Position numbers and translations under genes: made by a program | Shown: positions 1 through 8,756 of the stretch, one piece after another | Numbering within the stretch: position 1 is the first letter of the stretch | Layout: every line of letters begins with the position of its first letter | Source of the DNA: Streptomyces chartreusis | GTDB lineage: Bacteria; Actinomycetota; Actinomycetes; Streptomycetales; Streptomycetaceae | Reading direction: 5' to 3' | Length of the DNA stretch: 64,000 nt | Assembly: GCF_008704715.1 (NCBI RefSeq) | Contig: NZ_CP023689.1 | Coordinates: forward strand, 868,001-932,000 | The notes under the pieces: generated by a model | Seen by the model: only the letters and a program-made list of their open reading frames with translations | Told to the model about the DNA's origin: nothing | The model's database searches: none

Positions 1-335
1 CCGACGGCTCCGTGCACACGACGTCCTCGGTGCGGATCTGCCTGCCCCCCGAGCGGATCGTCTACAAACAGGTCGTCACCCCGCTGCTGATGACCGCCCA
101 CACCGGTTCCTGGCACGTCACGGCACGCCCGGAGGGCACGCTGGCCACGTCCCGCCACACGGTGCTGCTGGCCCCGGACCGGGTGCGCGAGGTGCTGGGC
201 CCGGACGCCACCCTCGCCACCGCGCGGGACTTCGTCCGCCGGGCCCTGGGCCGCAACAGCACGGTGACGCTGGAGCACGCCAAGGCGTACGCCGAGGCCC
301 TCGAAGCCGGCGCCGAGGAGGGCTCATGCGCCTGA
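1..335 (+). CDS. Aromatase/cyclase (SRPBCC fold), C-terminal end only
   Basis: The reading frame is open from base 3, so the gene begins before the window and only its last 110 codons are visible. Segments such as KQVVTPLLMTAHTGSWHV and HTVLLAPDRVREVLG, with a closing amphipathic helix, resemble the end of type II polyketide aromatase/cyclases of the TcmN/WhiE-ORFVI/ActVII kind, which fold and dehydrate a poly-beta-ketone chain. The stop codon overlaps the start of the next gene by 10 bases, which implies translational coupling with a second cyclase. The family call is from recognised sequence pattern; the product is unknown because the rest of the cluster lies outside the window. Confidence 0.72.
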   Translation, partial: DGSVHTTSSVRICLPPERIVYKQVVTPLLMTAHTGSWHVTARPEGTLATSRHTVLLAPDRVREVLGPDATLATARDFVRRALGRNSTVTLEHAKAYAEALEAGAEEGSCA

Positions 336-1093
336 TCGACCTGTCCTCCCCGGTCGACGCCACGTCATGGGAGCCGGACCCGATCGAGCACTCGATCATG
401 ACTCCGGCGCAGGGGGCCCGGCACCTGGTCGCGGAGATGGAGCAGCACTTCGGGCTGTCCCTGGACACCGACGACCTGCCGGACGGCGAGTTCCTCAACA
501 ACGACACGCTGACCCTGACGACCCACGTAGGCACCCATGTCGACGCCCCGACCCACTACGGCTCTACGGCGGCGTACGGGCAGCCGAAGACCATCGACCA
601 GGTACCGCTGGAGTGGTTCTACCGTCCGGGCGTGGTGCTGGACCTCACCGCGGCCGGCGTGGGCAGCGTCGACGCCCGCTTCATCGCCGCCGAGCTCGAC
701 CGGGTCGGGCACGAGGTGCGGCCGTACGACATCGTGCTGCTGCGCACGGGAGCCGAGGAATGGAGCGGGACCCAGCGCTACTTCACCGACTTCACGGGGC
801 TGGACGGGTCGGCCGTGCATTACCTCCTCGACCTGGGGGTCCGGGTCATCGGCACGGACGCGTTCAGCCTCGACGCCCCGTTCACCCACATCATGGAGCG
901 CTACGCCGACACCGGGGACCGGACTCTGCTGTGGCCGGCGCACTTCGCGGGCCGGGAGCGGGAGTACTGCCAGATCGAGCGGCTGGCCAACCTCGGCGCG
1001 CTGCCCTCCTCCGGCTTCTCGGTCGTCTGCTTCCCGGTGCGGATCGCCCGCGCCGGAGCGGGCTGGGCACGCGCTGTCGCGGTCCTCGATTGA
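326..1093 (+). CDS. Cyclase family protein (metal-dependent, kynurenine-formamidase-like), probable polyketide cyclase
   Basis: A 255-aa protein of the bacterial cyclase/kynurenine formamidase family. The metal-binding signature HxxxHxDxPxH is intact (His67, His71, Asp73, His77, in THVGTHVDAPTHY). The ATG lies inside the end of the aromatase gene, so the two are translated as a unit. Members of this family occur in aromatic (type II) polyketide clusters, where they assist later ring closures; that role here is inferred from the neighbour. No signal peptide or membrane segment is seen, so it is cytosolic. A plain amidohydrolase role cannot be excluded from sequence alone. Confidence 0.82.
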   Translation: MRLIDLSSPVDATSWEPDPIEHSIMTPAQGARHLVAEMEQHFGLSLDTDDLPDGEFLNNDTLTLTTHVGTHVDAPTHYGSTAAYGQPKTIDQVPLEWFYRPGVVLDLTAAGVGSVDARFIAAELDRVGHEVRPYDIVLLRTGAEEWSGTQRYFTDFTGLDGSAVHYLLDLGVRVIGTDAFSLDAPFTHIMERYADTGDRTLLWPAHFAGREREYCQIERLANLGALPSSGFSVVCFPVRIARAGAGWARAVAVLD

Positions 1094-1134
1094 GCCGGCC
1101 CGAGCACTCGACGACGGCGCGGGAGAGGAGCCGT

Positions 1135-2256
1135 ATGCGCACCGACGCCGAAACGCCCCAGGCACACGACACGCCCGACCTGTATCGCGCGCTCGCCCTG
1201 GGTGACTACGTGCTGGGCCGGACTCCCCTGCACATCGCCGCCCGGACCGCCGGTTTCTCGGCCGACGAGATGCTGCGCCTGGTGCGCGCACGCGTCGACG
1301 TTCCCGCCGACCCGGCACCCGGCCGTCCCGGACCCCGGGAGCCGCTGCTGTCGGTGGTCGTCCCGGTCTTCAACAACGCCACCACTCTGCGTGAACTGCA
1401 CCGCCGGCTGCACGGGGCGCTCACCCCGATCGGCGCCTTCGAGATCCTGTTCGTCGACGACGGCAGCAGCGACGGCTCGTCCGGCCTCATCGGCGAACTG
1501 CATCAAGAGGACCCGTCGGTCCGGCTGCTCCGGCTGTCGCGCAACTTCGGCCAGCAGGCGGCGCTGAGCGCCGGGCTGGACGTCGCCCGCGGCGCGGCGG
1601 TCGTCATGCTGGACGCCGATCTCCAGGACCCGCCCGAGCTGATCGGGGACCTCGTCGAGCGCTGGCGGGCGGGCCACGAGGTGGTCTACATGGTCCGCAG
1701 GAACCGCAAGGAAGGGCCGTTCAAGCGCCTGGCCTACGCGGTCTTCTACCGGGTCTTCCGGTACCTCGCGGACATCGAAGTGCCGCTGTCCAGCGGGGAC
1801 TTCGCGCTCCTGGACCGCAAGGTCGTGGCCGTGCTGCGCTCGATGCCGGAGCGCAGCAGGTTCCTGCGCGGGCTGCGCAGCTGGTCGGGGTTCCGGCAGA
1901 CCGCCGTCGAGTACGACCGCGCCCGGCGGCCGTCCGGCGAGTCCCAGTACACCCTGCGCCGGCTGGCCAAACTCGCCGCGGACGGACTGCTCGGGTTCTC
2001 CAGCGTCCCGCTGCGGCTGGTGTCCACGCTCGGCCTCGCGACCGCCGCCGCCGGAGCGGTGATGGTGGTCCTGGTGCTGCTGGCCCGGCTCAGCGCCCTG
2101 TCGTTGCCGGTGGGCTGGGCCTCCACGATCTCCGTGGTCCTCCTCGTCGGCGGAGCCCAGCTGACCACCATCGGCATGGTCGGCGCCTACATCGCGCGGA
2201 TCTACCACGAGGTCAAGCAACGTCCCCTGTACATCGTCATGGAACGGCTGGGGTGA
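1135..2256 (+). CDS. GT2 family glycosyltransferase (polyprenyl-phosphate sugar transferase, GtrB/ArnC type)
   Basis: A 373-aa protein. After about 70 residues of N-terminal extension comes a GT-A domain with VDDGSSD at 107-113 and DADLQDPPE at 160-168, the nucleotide-sugar and metal sites of GT2 enzymes. Two C-terminal hydrophobic spans (about 305-330 and 335-355) match the layout of dolichol/undecaprenyl-phosphate mannosyl- and glucosyltransferases such as GtrB and ArnC. ATG 1135 is chosen because GGGAGAGGAG stands four bases upstream; the frame is open further upstream, but that stretch overlaps the cyclase gene. Its stop overlaps the next gene. Inferred role: load a sugar onto polyprenyl phosphate at the inner membrane face. 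Confidence 0.88.
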   Translation: MRTDAETPQAHDTPDLYRALALGDYVLGRTPLHIAARTAGFSADEMLRLVRARVDVPADPAPGRPGPREPLLSVVVPVFNNATTLRELHRRLHGALTPIGAFEILFVDDGSSDGSSGLIGELHQEDPSVRLLRLSRNFGQQAALSAGLDVARGAAVVMLDADLQDPPELIGDLVERWRAGHEVVYMVRRNRKEGPFKRLAYAVFYRVFRYLADIEVPLSSGDFALLDRKVVAVLRSMPERSRFLRGLRSWSGFRQTAVEYDRARRPSGESQYTLRRLAKLAADGLLGFSSVPLRLVSTLGLATAAAGAVMVVLVLLARLSALSLPVGWASTISVVLLVGGAQLTTIGMVGAYIARIYHEVKQRPLYIVMERLG

Positions 2257-3035
2257 CGGACATGGACACCGCCATGTACCACGCGTTCGCCGCGGTGGAG
2301 AGCCGGCACTGGTGGTTCCAGGGGCGCCGGCGGATCGTCGCCGCGCTGCTGCGGGACCAGCTGAGGGACGCCAGGCGAGCGAAGCCCGGTGGGCTGGACA
2401 TCCTCGACGTCGGGTCGGGGACGGGCGAAATGGTCGAGATGCTGCGCGAGTTCGGGACCGTCACCGCGCTCGACAGTTCCCCGCACGCCATCGACTACCT
2501 GCGGCAGAGACTGCCCGAGGGTGTGTCGGCCCGGCACGCCAGCATCCCCGAGGATCTGCCCCGCGACGAGATGTTCGACCTGGTGACCGCCTTCGACGTG
2601 GTCGAGCACCTCACCGACGACCTGGCGGCACTGCGCGCGTTCCGCCGAGTACTGCCCACGGGTGGCCGGATGGCGCTCACCGTCCCCGCCCACCAGATGC
2701 TGTGGAGCCACCACGACGTCTACGCCGGGCACGTCAGGCGCTACCACCGTGCCCAGCTGCGGGATCTCGTGCGGCGGGCCGGCGGCTTCGAGGTGGAGCG
2801 CCTCGCCTACTTCAACTCGCTGCTGTTCCTGCCGGCCCTCGCTGCCAGGTCGGCGGGCCGCTGGCGGCGCAGGGTGTCGCCACCCGTGGACGAGAGCGTC
2901 GATCCGCATCTGGCCCTGCCCTCCCCACTGGTGAACCGGCTCCTGCTCGGGGTCTTCGCCTCCGAGGCCCGTCTGCTGGCACGCGTCGACCCGCCGTTCG
3001 GCGTCTCGCTCGTCGCACTGTGCCGCGCTTCCTGA
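2253..3035 (+). CDS. Class I SAM-dependent methyltransferase
   Basis: About 260 aa. The Rossmann SAM-binding motif is visible as LDVGSGTGEM near residues 50-60, followed by an acidic residue ending strand 2 and AFDVVEHL at the usual motif-II/III position, typical of UbiE/COQ5-like type 11 methyltransferases. GTG 2253 overlaps the previous stop (GTGA); ATG 2262 is an alternative. Position between two glycosyltransferases suggests it methylates a sugar or lipid-linked glycan, but nothing in the protein fixes the substrate. Confidence 0.85.
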   Translation: MTDMDTAMYHAFAAVESRHWWFQGRRRIVAALLRDQLRDARRAKPGGLDILDVGSGTGEMVEMLREFGTVTALDSSPHAIDYLRQRLPEGVSARHASIPEDLPRDEMFDLVTAFDVVEHLTDDLAALRAFRRVLPTGGRMALTVPAHQMLWSHHDVYAGHVRRYHRAQLRDLVRRAGGFEVERLAYFNSLLFLPALAARSAGRWRRRVSPPVDESVDPHLALPSPLVNRLLLGVFASEARLLARVDPPFGVSLVALCRAS

Positions 3036-3087
3036 GCGGACCCGGCTCACCGGCCCCTGCCGTCCCCTCCCCGAATCGAGTCAATAC

Positions 3088-4443
3088 ATGACGTCCAGTC
3101 AGGAAATGGCAGCGCACACGGACCGGGCGGTGAAGCCGTCGCCGTCCGTCGCGGACCGGTGGACGCGGCACCGGTCCTCGCTCCTCGTCGTCGCCACGAT
3201 CGCCGTCGTCGCCGTCATCGCCCGGTTCGCCTTCCTGGACCACAGGTCCGAGGACTACGTCGACTTCTACCGGCGCTGGTATCAGTTCATCGAGGACAAC
3301 GGGGGCTACCGCGCGCTGCGGCACCAGTTCTCCAACTACAACGTGCCCTACCTGTATCTCCTCGCGACGACCGTGTGGCTGAAGATCCCGTCGCTGGTCG
3401 CGGTGAAGCTGATCCCGGTCGCGTTCGACGTGCTGCTCGGCTGGTACGTGTACCGGATCACCAGGCTCCGGTACCCGACCGGCCGGCTCCCGCTCGCCGC
3501 GGCGCTCGTGGTCATGCTGCTTCCGACGGTCGTGCTGAACAGCTCCATGTGGGGTCAGTGCGACTCCGGTTACGCCGCCCTGGCGATCGGCGGGCTGTAC
3601 CACCTCATGCGGGGCAGGTCGTGGACGGCGTGCGCCCTGTTCGGAGCGGCGTTCGCCTTCAAGCTCCAGGCCGTCTTCCTGTTCCCCGTCCTGCTGCTGA
3701 TGGTGCTGCGCCGCAAGCTGCCCTGGCAGTGCCTGCTCGCTGTTCCCGGCATGTACCTGCTGCTCGACGTCCCGGCGCTGCTGCTCGGCGCCGAGCCGGG
3801 GAAGCTGCTCTCCGTCTACCTGGACCAGGCCTCGCTGCTGCACGGCGAGTTCATCGTGACGGCGCCCAACGCCTTCCAGTACCTGGACTCGACGCCACAG
3901 GCCCTTCAGACGCTGGGGATCGTGCTGACCGGGGTGTCGGTGCTCGGACTGGTCGGAGCGGCGGTGCTGCGCCGACCCGATCTGACACACCTGCAGCTGG
4001 TCCTGGCGGCCACGGTGTCGGCGCTGCTGGTGCCGTTCCTGCTGCCCAACATGCACGAGCGGTACTTCTACCTCGCCGACGTGCTCACGGTGATCGCCGC
4101 GTTCTGGCTGCCCCGCAAGCTCTGGTTCGCGCCGCTCCTCACACAGTTCGCCTCGCTGTTCGCCTACATCCCGTTCCTGCTGCTGCCGTACCGGCTGCGC
4201 GACCTCACCGGGAATCCGGACGTGGTGGGCAAATCCGGCTTCGCCGAGCCGGCCCCGGAGGCCGGCTGGCTGGCGTCGGCGATACGTAACGGCCCCAGCC
4301 CGCGGGAGGTGCTCGCCAAGCTCTTCGAACCGGTGATCAGCTATCAACTGCTCGCCACGGCGGTGCTGATCGCCCTCGTCGGAACGATCGCCGTGGCCGC
4401 CGGTGAGTTCCGGCGGCCACGACCGGATGTGCCGGGCACCTGA
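3088..4443 (+). CDS. Polytopic membrane glycosyltransferase (GT-C type, polyprenyl-phosphate sugar-dependent)
   Basis: A 451-aa protein with roughly ten hydrophobic spans. An early extracytoplasmic loop carries an acidic pair in SEDYVDFYRRW, and a later loop has the MWGQCDSGY signature, both typical of GT-C mannosyl/glucosyltransferases (ALG6/8 and PIG-M-like). Such enzymes use polyprenyl-phosphate sugars, which fits the upstream GT2 gene that could make the donor. The three genes run in the same direction with little spacing (overlap, then 52 bases) and read as one operon that builds and transfers a sugar outside the membrane. The acceptor is unknown. Confidence 0.8.
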   Translation: MTSSQEMAAHTDRAVKPSPSVADRWTRHRSSLLVVATIAVVAVIARFAFLDHRSEDYVDFYRRWYQFIEDNGGYRALRHQFSNYNVPYLYLLATTVWLKIPSLVAVKLIPVAFDVLLGWYVYRITRLRYPTGRLPLAAALVVMLLPTVVLNSSMWGQCDSGYAALAIGGLYHLMRGRSWTACALFGAAFAFKLQAVFLFPVLLLMVLRRKLPWQCLLAVPGMYLLLDVPALLLGAEPGKLLSVYLDQASLLHGEFIVTAPNAFQYLDSTPQALQTLGIVLTGVSVLGLVGAAVLRRPDLTHLQLVLAATVSALLVPFLLPNMHERYFYLADVLTVIAAFWLPRKLWFAPLLTQFASLFAYIPFLLLPYRLRDLTGNPDVVGKSGFAEPAPEAGWLASAIRNGPSPREVLAKLFEPVISYQLLATAVLIALVGTIAVAAGEFRRPRPDVPGT

Positions 4444-4457
4444 CCTGTCAGGGACGT

Positions 4458-5327
4458 TCACGTCATCTGCGGCACGATCGCCACGGGGCAGTGCGCGTGG
4501 TGCAGCAGGGTGTGGCCGACGCGGCCGAGTTGCAGGCCGAAGTGGCCGTGCCGGTGGCGCGCTCCGACGACGACGAGGTCGGCGTCGGCCGAGCGGTCCA
4601 CGAGGATCCGGCGGGCCGGGCCCTCGACGGTGGTCCGGCGTACCCGGGCGCCGGGGCGTTCGGCCATGGCTTCGCCCAGCAGTTCACCGAGCTGGGCCGC
4701 CGCTCGTTCCTCGGGCTCCTGTGCGGCGTCCCCGGTGAACACGGCCGCGCCCTCCAGTGCGGGCCGGCGCCAGGCGCGTACGGCGTCCACGGCGCAGCCG
4801 CGTTCCTCGGCCTCGCGCAGGGCGAAGCGCACGGCCTGCACGCCGGTGGCCAGGTCTCCGGCACCGAACAGGATCTGCTCGTGCAGGCCGACCAGTCCTG
4901 TCTCGTCGCCCCGGACCACGATCACCGGGCAGTGCGCACGGGCGGCGACGCCCAGGCTCACCGATCCGAGGAGCAGTCCCTTGAGCTCGCCACGGCCGCG
5001 CTCGCCCGTCACCAGGGCGAAGGCGTTGTTGCCTTCGTGCAGGAGGGCGTCGACCGGGTCCGCTGGGACGATGCCGGTCGTCACCGGCACATCCGGCCGG
5101 CGAAGTGCGGCGCGTTCGGCGGCCGACGCCACGATGTGCTCGGCCAGCACGCGCTCGGAGGGGCGTTCACGTCCGGTCGACGGTACGGCGCCCTCGTAGC
5201 GCTCCCAGAGGGAGGCGTACACCAGCCGCAGCGGACGGTCACCGCGGGCGGCTTCGTCCACCGCCCAGTCGACGGCCAGCAGACTCGCGTCCGATCCGTC
5301 GACGCCAACGACCAGGGGGAGTGTCAT
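4458..5327 (-). CDS. Universal stress protein, two tandem UspA domains
   Basis: A 289-aa protein made of two UspA domains. The first begins PLVVGVDGSDAS and ends near VIVVRG; the second ends PVAIVPQ. The ATP-loop pattern G-x2-G-x9-G-S/T is seen in GERGRGELKGLLLGS, so the N-terminal domain should bind ATP. ATG 5327 is preferred over an in-frame start 30 bases upstream because GGTGAGG precedes it. The second-domain sequence FGLQLGRVGHTLLHHAHCPVA is nearly shared with the protein at 12123-12989, so the two are paralogues. A dyad at 5407-5420 in its promoter ties it to the stress island. Confidence 0.9.
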   Translation of the reverse strand: MTLPLVVGVDGSDASLLAVDWAVDEAARGDRPLRLVYASLWERYEGAVPSTGRERPSERVLAEHIVASAAERAALRRPDVPVTTGIVPADPVDALLHEGNNAFALVTGERGRGELKGLLLGSVSLGVAARAHCPVIVVRGDETGLVGLHEQILFGAGDLATGVQAVRFALREAEERGCAVDAVRAWRRPALEGAAVFTGDAAQEPEERAAAQLGELLGEAMAERPGARVRRTTVEGPARRILVDRSADADLVVVGARHRHGHFGLQLGRVGHTLLHHAHCPVAIVPQMT

Positions 5328-5406
5328 CGTCCTCACCACCTCTTGCTCTGATCCCACCGTCGCACCGGACGGAGGAGGCCACGAGAGGCGGATGGGGCAC
5401 AGGGGA

Positions 5407-5420
5407 AGGACCTTCGGCCC
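5407..5420. promoter_or_regulatory. Candidate response-regulator box upstream of universal stress gene
   Basis: AGGACCTTCGGCCC agrees at 10 of 14 places with the palindrome GGGCCGATCGGCCC seen repeatedly in this island. It lies about 80 bases upstream of the start at 5327, a normal place for an activator site. The right half is perfect and the left half degenerate. Confidence 0.45.
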
Positions 5421-5462
5421 AACCCGGCGGTCCCGACGGCGGGGGCGCCCCCGATCAGGGAG

Positions 5463-7223
5463 CTACTCCGCCGGTAGCGGCACGCACCAGGCCAACGTGG
5501 TGCCGCCACCCTCCGGGCTGCTCAGTTCCAGGTCGCCGCCCAAGTGGCGGGCCCGCTCGGCCATGTTGCGCAGCCCGCTGCGGCGGCCGCCTTCCGGGAT
5601 GCCTACGCCGTTGTCGCCGACGGTGAGGCGGACCTGGCGGGAGTCGGCGGTGAGGGCGACGTCGGCGCGGTCGGCACGGGCGTGGCGCGCGATGTTGGTG
5701 AGGGCCTCGGAGAGCACGGCGACGACGTGGTCGGCGATCTCGCGCGGCACCTGTGTGTCCACCAGGCCCTCCATCCGCACGCTGGGAGCGAAGCCCAGCA
5801 CCGGTGCCGCCTCGCCGGCGACCCGCACCACACGCGCCCGCAGTCCCGCGCCCGCGACGCCCTCGCGCGAGCGCAGGCCGAAGATCGTCGACCTGATGAT
5901 CTTGATGGTTTCGTCGAGGTCGTCGACGGCACGCACCACGCGCTTGGAGGCCTCCGGGTGCTCGATGAAGCGGCCCGCGCTCTGGAGGGTCATCCCGGTG
6001 GCGAACAGCCGCTGGATCGCCAGGTCGTGCAGGTCGCGGGCGATGCGGTCGCGGTCCTTGAGCACGGCGACCTCGGCCGCGTCCTGCCGGCGCTCCGCGA
6101 GTTCCATGGCGACGGCGGCCTGCGCGGCGAAGCCCTGGAGCGGTTCGATCTCCTTGCCGGCGAACACGGTCTGCCCCGCCGCGCGGACGAGCAGGACGAC
6201 GCCTCGTACGCCGCCCTCCCCCGTGCCGACGGGGACGGCGACGGCGGGGCCGCTGAGGCTCGGGGGTCCCGCCGAGATCCGCCCCCGGCCTTCGGCCGGG
6301 GGGACCCCCATCTCGCTGAGCTCGTCGTGGGAGATGTCCGGGCTGGTGACGGGAGCGGCCGTGGCGAAGGCCTCGCCGAGGAGGCCGCTGTCGCCGGGCA
6401 GCACCAGTCCGCGCAGCGACTGCGCCTCCGGTCCGATGGCGAGTTCCACGCTGAGCGAGTCGGTGTCCTCCATGGGCATCGCGACCATGGCCAGCGCCGC
6501 GCCCGTGATCTCCCGGGCGCGGTCGGCGATCAGTCCGAGCACCTCACCGCGCTCGGCGCCGGACATCAGACTGTGGGTGATCTCCGCCGTCGCCCGCAGC
6601 CAGCGCTCACGCAGCCGGGACTCCTCGTAGAGGCGGGCGTTGTCGATGGCGACGCCGGCCGCCACCGCGAGGGTCGACGTCACGGCGACGTCCTCCTCGT
6701 CGAACCGCGCCCCGCCCCGCTTCTCGGTCAGGTACAGGTTGCCGAAGATCTGGTCGCGGACCCGGATGGGGACGCCGAGGAAGGTGTTCATCGGCGGATG
6801 GTTCGGCGGGAAGCCGTACGACGCCGGATGCTCGGAGAGTTTGGCCAGGCGCAGCGGCTCCGGGTGGCGGATGAGCTCGCCCAGGATGCCGTGGCCCTCC
6901 GGGTAGTGGCCGATCCTGGCGATCTGCTCCTCGGCGATCCCGACGGTGTGGAAGGCGGAGAGCCGCTTTCCGTCGGGCCCGATCACCCCGAGGGCGCCGT
7001 ACTCGGCGTCGACCAGCACGGCGGCGGCTTCCACGATGCTGTGCAGGGCCTGTTCCAGGTCCAGCTCGCGGCCGACGGAGAGCACCGCCTCCAGCAGGCT
7101 GTGCACCCGGTCGCGGGTGCCGCGGGCGGCGTCGAGCCGGGCCTGGAGCTCCTCCAGCAACTCGTCCAGCCTCAGCTGCGGCAGCCGAATGCGGGCCTCC
7201 CGGGCCTCCTCGGGGCTTCCCAC
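5463..7223 (-). CDS. osdK: Sensor histidine kinase, GAF-GAF-HisKA_3-HATPase (DevS/DosS type, OsdK-like)
   Basis: A 586-aa soluble kinase without membrane spans. Domain order: N-terminal helix, GAF-A (about 45-185), GAF-B (about 205-370), dimerisation helix with phospho-acceptor His399 in RDLHD, and an HATPase domain ending in NGVGIP and GLRNMAERA boxes. GAF-A contains FPPNHPPMNTFLGVP with His142 aligned by eye to the haem-ligand histidine (His149) of M. tuberculosis DosS, so it may sense O2, NO or CO through haem. GTG 7223 is chosen because GGAGGAG lies just upstream; the frame is open to GTG 7274. Two palindromes in its promoter suggest autoregulation by the partner regulator at 17329. Confidence 0.88.
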   Translation of the reverse strand: MGSPEEAREARIRLPQLRLDELLEELQARLDAARGTRDRVHSLLEAVLSVGRELDLEQALHSIVEAAAVLVDAEYGALGVIGPDGKRLSAFHTVGIAEEQIARIGHYPEGHGILGELIRHPEPLRLAKLSEHPASYGFPPNHPPMNTFLGVPIRVRDQIFGNLYLTEKRGGARFDEEDVAVTSTLAVAAGVAIDNARLYEESRLRERWLRATAEITHSLMSGAERGEVLGLIADRAREITGAALAMVAMPMEDTDSLSVELAIGPEAQSLRGLVLPGDSGLLGEAFATAAPVTSPDISHDELSEMGVPPAEGRGRISAGPPSLSGPAVAVPVGTGEGGVRGVVLLVRAAGQTVFAGKEIEPLQGFAAQAAVAMELAERRQDAAEVAVLKDRDRIARDLHDLAIQRLFATGMTLQSAGRFIEHPEASKRVVRAVDDLDETIKIIRSTIFGLRSREGVAGAGLRARVVRVAGEAAPVLGFAPSVRMEGLVDTQVPREIADHVVAVLSEALTNIARHARADRADVALTADSRQVRLTVGDNGVGIPEGGRRSGLRNMAERARHLGGDLELSSPEGGGTTLAWCVPLPAE

Positions 7224-7370
7224 CTGCGTCTCCTCCAGTCCCGTGGGCGGTCGGACACCGGCCGCTCCGGACACCGGTCACGCTACCGGCCGGGGGCGGC
7301 GCGGCGGTGTGGATTCGGACCGCCGGAGCCCTGGACCGCGCCCGGGGCGGTGCCGGTGACGAGGAGTTCC

Positions 7371-7384
7371 GGGCCGTTCGGCCC
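7371..7384. promoter_or_regulatory. Palindromic box GGGCCGTTCGGCCC, kinase promoter
   Basis: A 14-base dyad with one central mismatch (GGGCCG/CGGCCC arms with TT centre). It lies about 150 bases upstream of the preferred kinase start and matches boxes before the flavodoxin, SulP and response-regulator genes. Confidence 0.6.
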
Positions 7385-7458
7385 TGTCGGGGACCCGTCG
7401 GGCGACGGGGCGAGAACCTGGCCGATATGACGCACCCGGGCCGTCCGGACCGTGATCG

Positions 7459-7472
7459 GGGCCGATCGGCCC
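7459..7472. promoter_or_regulatory. Perfect palindromic box GGGCCGATCGGCCC, kinase promoter
   Basis: A perfect 14-base palindrome, the best copy in the window, 88 bases from its neighbour at 7371. Taken as the reference for the candidate DevR/OsdR-type binding site. Confidence 0.65.
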
Positions 7473-7682
7473 TGGCACCCGGCGGTGACACGAGAGATGG
7501 TGGAGGGAGGAGCGGCACCGATCCCCCGCGGTGTCGCTCCGTGCCTGTCCACACCGCACCGCAGACCTCGTCCATGAGCAACGCACCCCGACGGAAGCCC
7601 GTCATGCTCACCGCGGAGGACTGCTCGGGCGCCGCCTGCCCCCCAACCGGCGACGCCCGGCGTCCTGACCCGCACCCTGCTG

Positions 7683-8756
7683 TCAGGCGCTGCTCACGGG
7701 CACGACCTCCTGGTGCCGCTCCTCCCCCAGCACGACCTTCAGGGCGCCGGTATCGGCGGCGCCCCCGAAGACGTCGTACGCCTCCTCCATCAGGTCCAGC
7801 GGGAAGGTGTGGGTGACCAGCTCGGAGGTGGGCAGCCGGCCCGCGGCCGTCATCCGCAGCAGGGTCGGGGTGGAGTACGTGTCGACCAGGCCGGTCGTGA
7901 TGGTGATGTTCTTGATCCACAGGTCTTCGAGGTGCAGGGTCGCGGGGGCGCCGTGCACGCCGACGTTGGCGACGTGCCCGCCGGGCCGGACCATCCTGGT
8001 GCACAGCTCGAAGGTCTCCGGCACGCCGACCGCCTCGATGACGACGTCCGCGCCGAGCCCGTCGGTGAGGTCGGTGACCAGCTGTTCCGGTGCTTCACGG
8101 GCGTCGGCCACCGCGTCGGCGCCGAGCTGCCGGGCGGCCTCCAGACGCGCGGGTGCCAGGTCGACGGCGACGATCCGCTCGGGCGAGAACAGCCGGGCCG
8201 TGGCGACGGCCGCCAGTCCGATGGGGCCCGCGCCGACCACGACGACGGTGTCGCCGGGCCGGACGTTTCCGTTGAGGACGCCCACCTCGTAGGAGGTCGG
8301 CAGGATGTCGGCCAGCAGGACCGCGTCCTTGCTGTCCATGGCGCCCGGCAGCGGGTGCACGGACAGGTCGGCGTACGGCACCCGGACGTACTCGGCCTGC
8401 GTGCCGTCGATCAGATGACCGAGGATCCAGCCGCCACCGCCCCGGCACTGCCCGTACGCCCCCTGCCGGCAGTAGGAGCAGCGCCCGCACGAGGTGATGC
8501 AGGAGACCAGGACCCGGTCCCCCGGCCGCACCGTGCGCACGTCGCTGCCGACCTCGACGATCTCGCCGACCGCCTCGTGGCCGAGGACGGTGCCGGGCTG
8601 TACCTCGGGCACGTCGCCCTTGAGGATGTGCAGGTCCGTGCCGCAGATGGTGACCGCTCCGACGCGCACGATCGCGTCGGTGGGCTCCTTGATGGCCGGG
8701 TCCGGGACCTCTTCCCAGGCGGACTCTCCGGCGCCGTGGAACACGTAGCCTTTCAT
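7683..8756 (-). CDS. Zinc-dependent alcohol dehydrogenase (MDR family)
   Basis: A 357-aa medium-chain dehydrogenase. It has the catalytic zinc site (CGTDLH near 38-43, GHEAVGE near 60-66), a structural-zinc lobe with four cysteines (CITSCGRCSYCRQGAYGQC, about 88-106) and the NAD(P)-binding VVGAGPIGL motif. ATG 8756 is chosen over one four codons upstream because GGTGAGGAG precedes it. Similar dehydrogenases sit beside the OsdK/OsdR genes of S. coelicolor. A plausible role under low oxygen is to re-oxidise NAD(P)H by reducing aldehydes; the substrate is not evident. The 175-base region upstream contains only a poor match (8896-8909) to the island palindrome. Confidence 0.9.
   Translation of the reverse strand: MKGYVFHGAGESAWEEVPDPAIKEPTDAIVRVGAVTICGTDLHILKGDVPEVQPGTVLGHEAVGEIVEVGSDVRTVRPGDRVLVSCITSCGRCSYCRQGAYGQCRGGGGWILGHLIDGTQAEYVRVPYADLSVHPLPGAMDSKDAVLLADILPTSYEVGVLNGNVRPGDTVVVVGAGPIGLAAVATARLFSPERIVAVDLAPARLEAARQLGADAVADAREAPEQLVTDLTDGLGADVVIEAVGVPETFELCTRMVRPGGHVANVGVHGAPATLHLEDLWIKNITITTGLVDTYSTPTLLRMTAAGRLPTSELVTHTFPLDLMEEAYDVFGGAADTGALKVVLGEERHQEVVPVSSA

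Larger units (their letters stand above)
7224..7682. other. Intergenic region carrying two palindromic boxes
   Basis: About 460 bases between the kinase start and the alcohol dehydrogenase stop, both on the minus strand. It holds the palindromes at 7371-7384 and 7459-7472. I see no convincing small gene: short open frames on both strands lack a ribosome site and have ordinary shadow-frame composition. A promoter for the kinase is expected here, and possibly an untranslated leader. Confidence 0.6.

Noticed and set aside
367..1134. N-terminal extension of the GT2 glycosyltransferase into the cyclase gene
   Set aside because: The extension is the shadow frame of the cyclase; ATG 1135 has a strong ribosome site.
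7283..7675. Possible 130-codon gene in the kinase/alcohol dehydrogenase gap
   Set aside because: No ribosome site, no recognisable domain, and it overlaps the palindromic promoter boxes.
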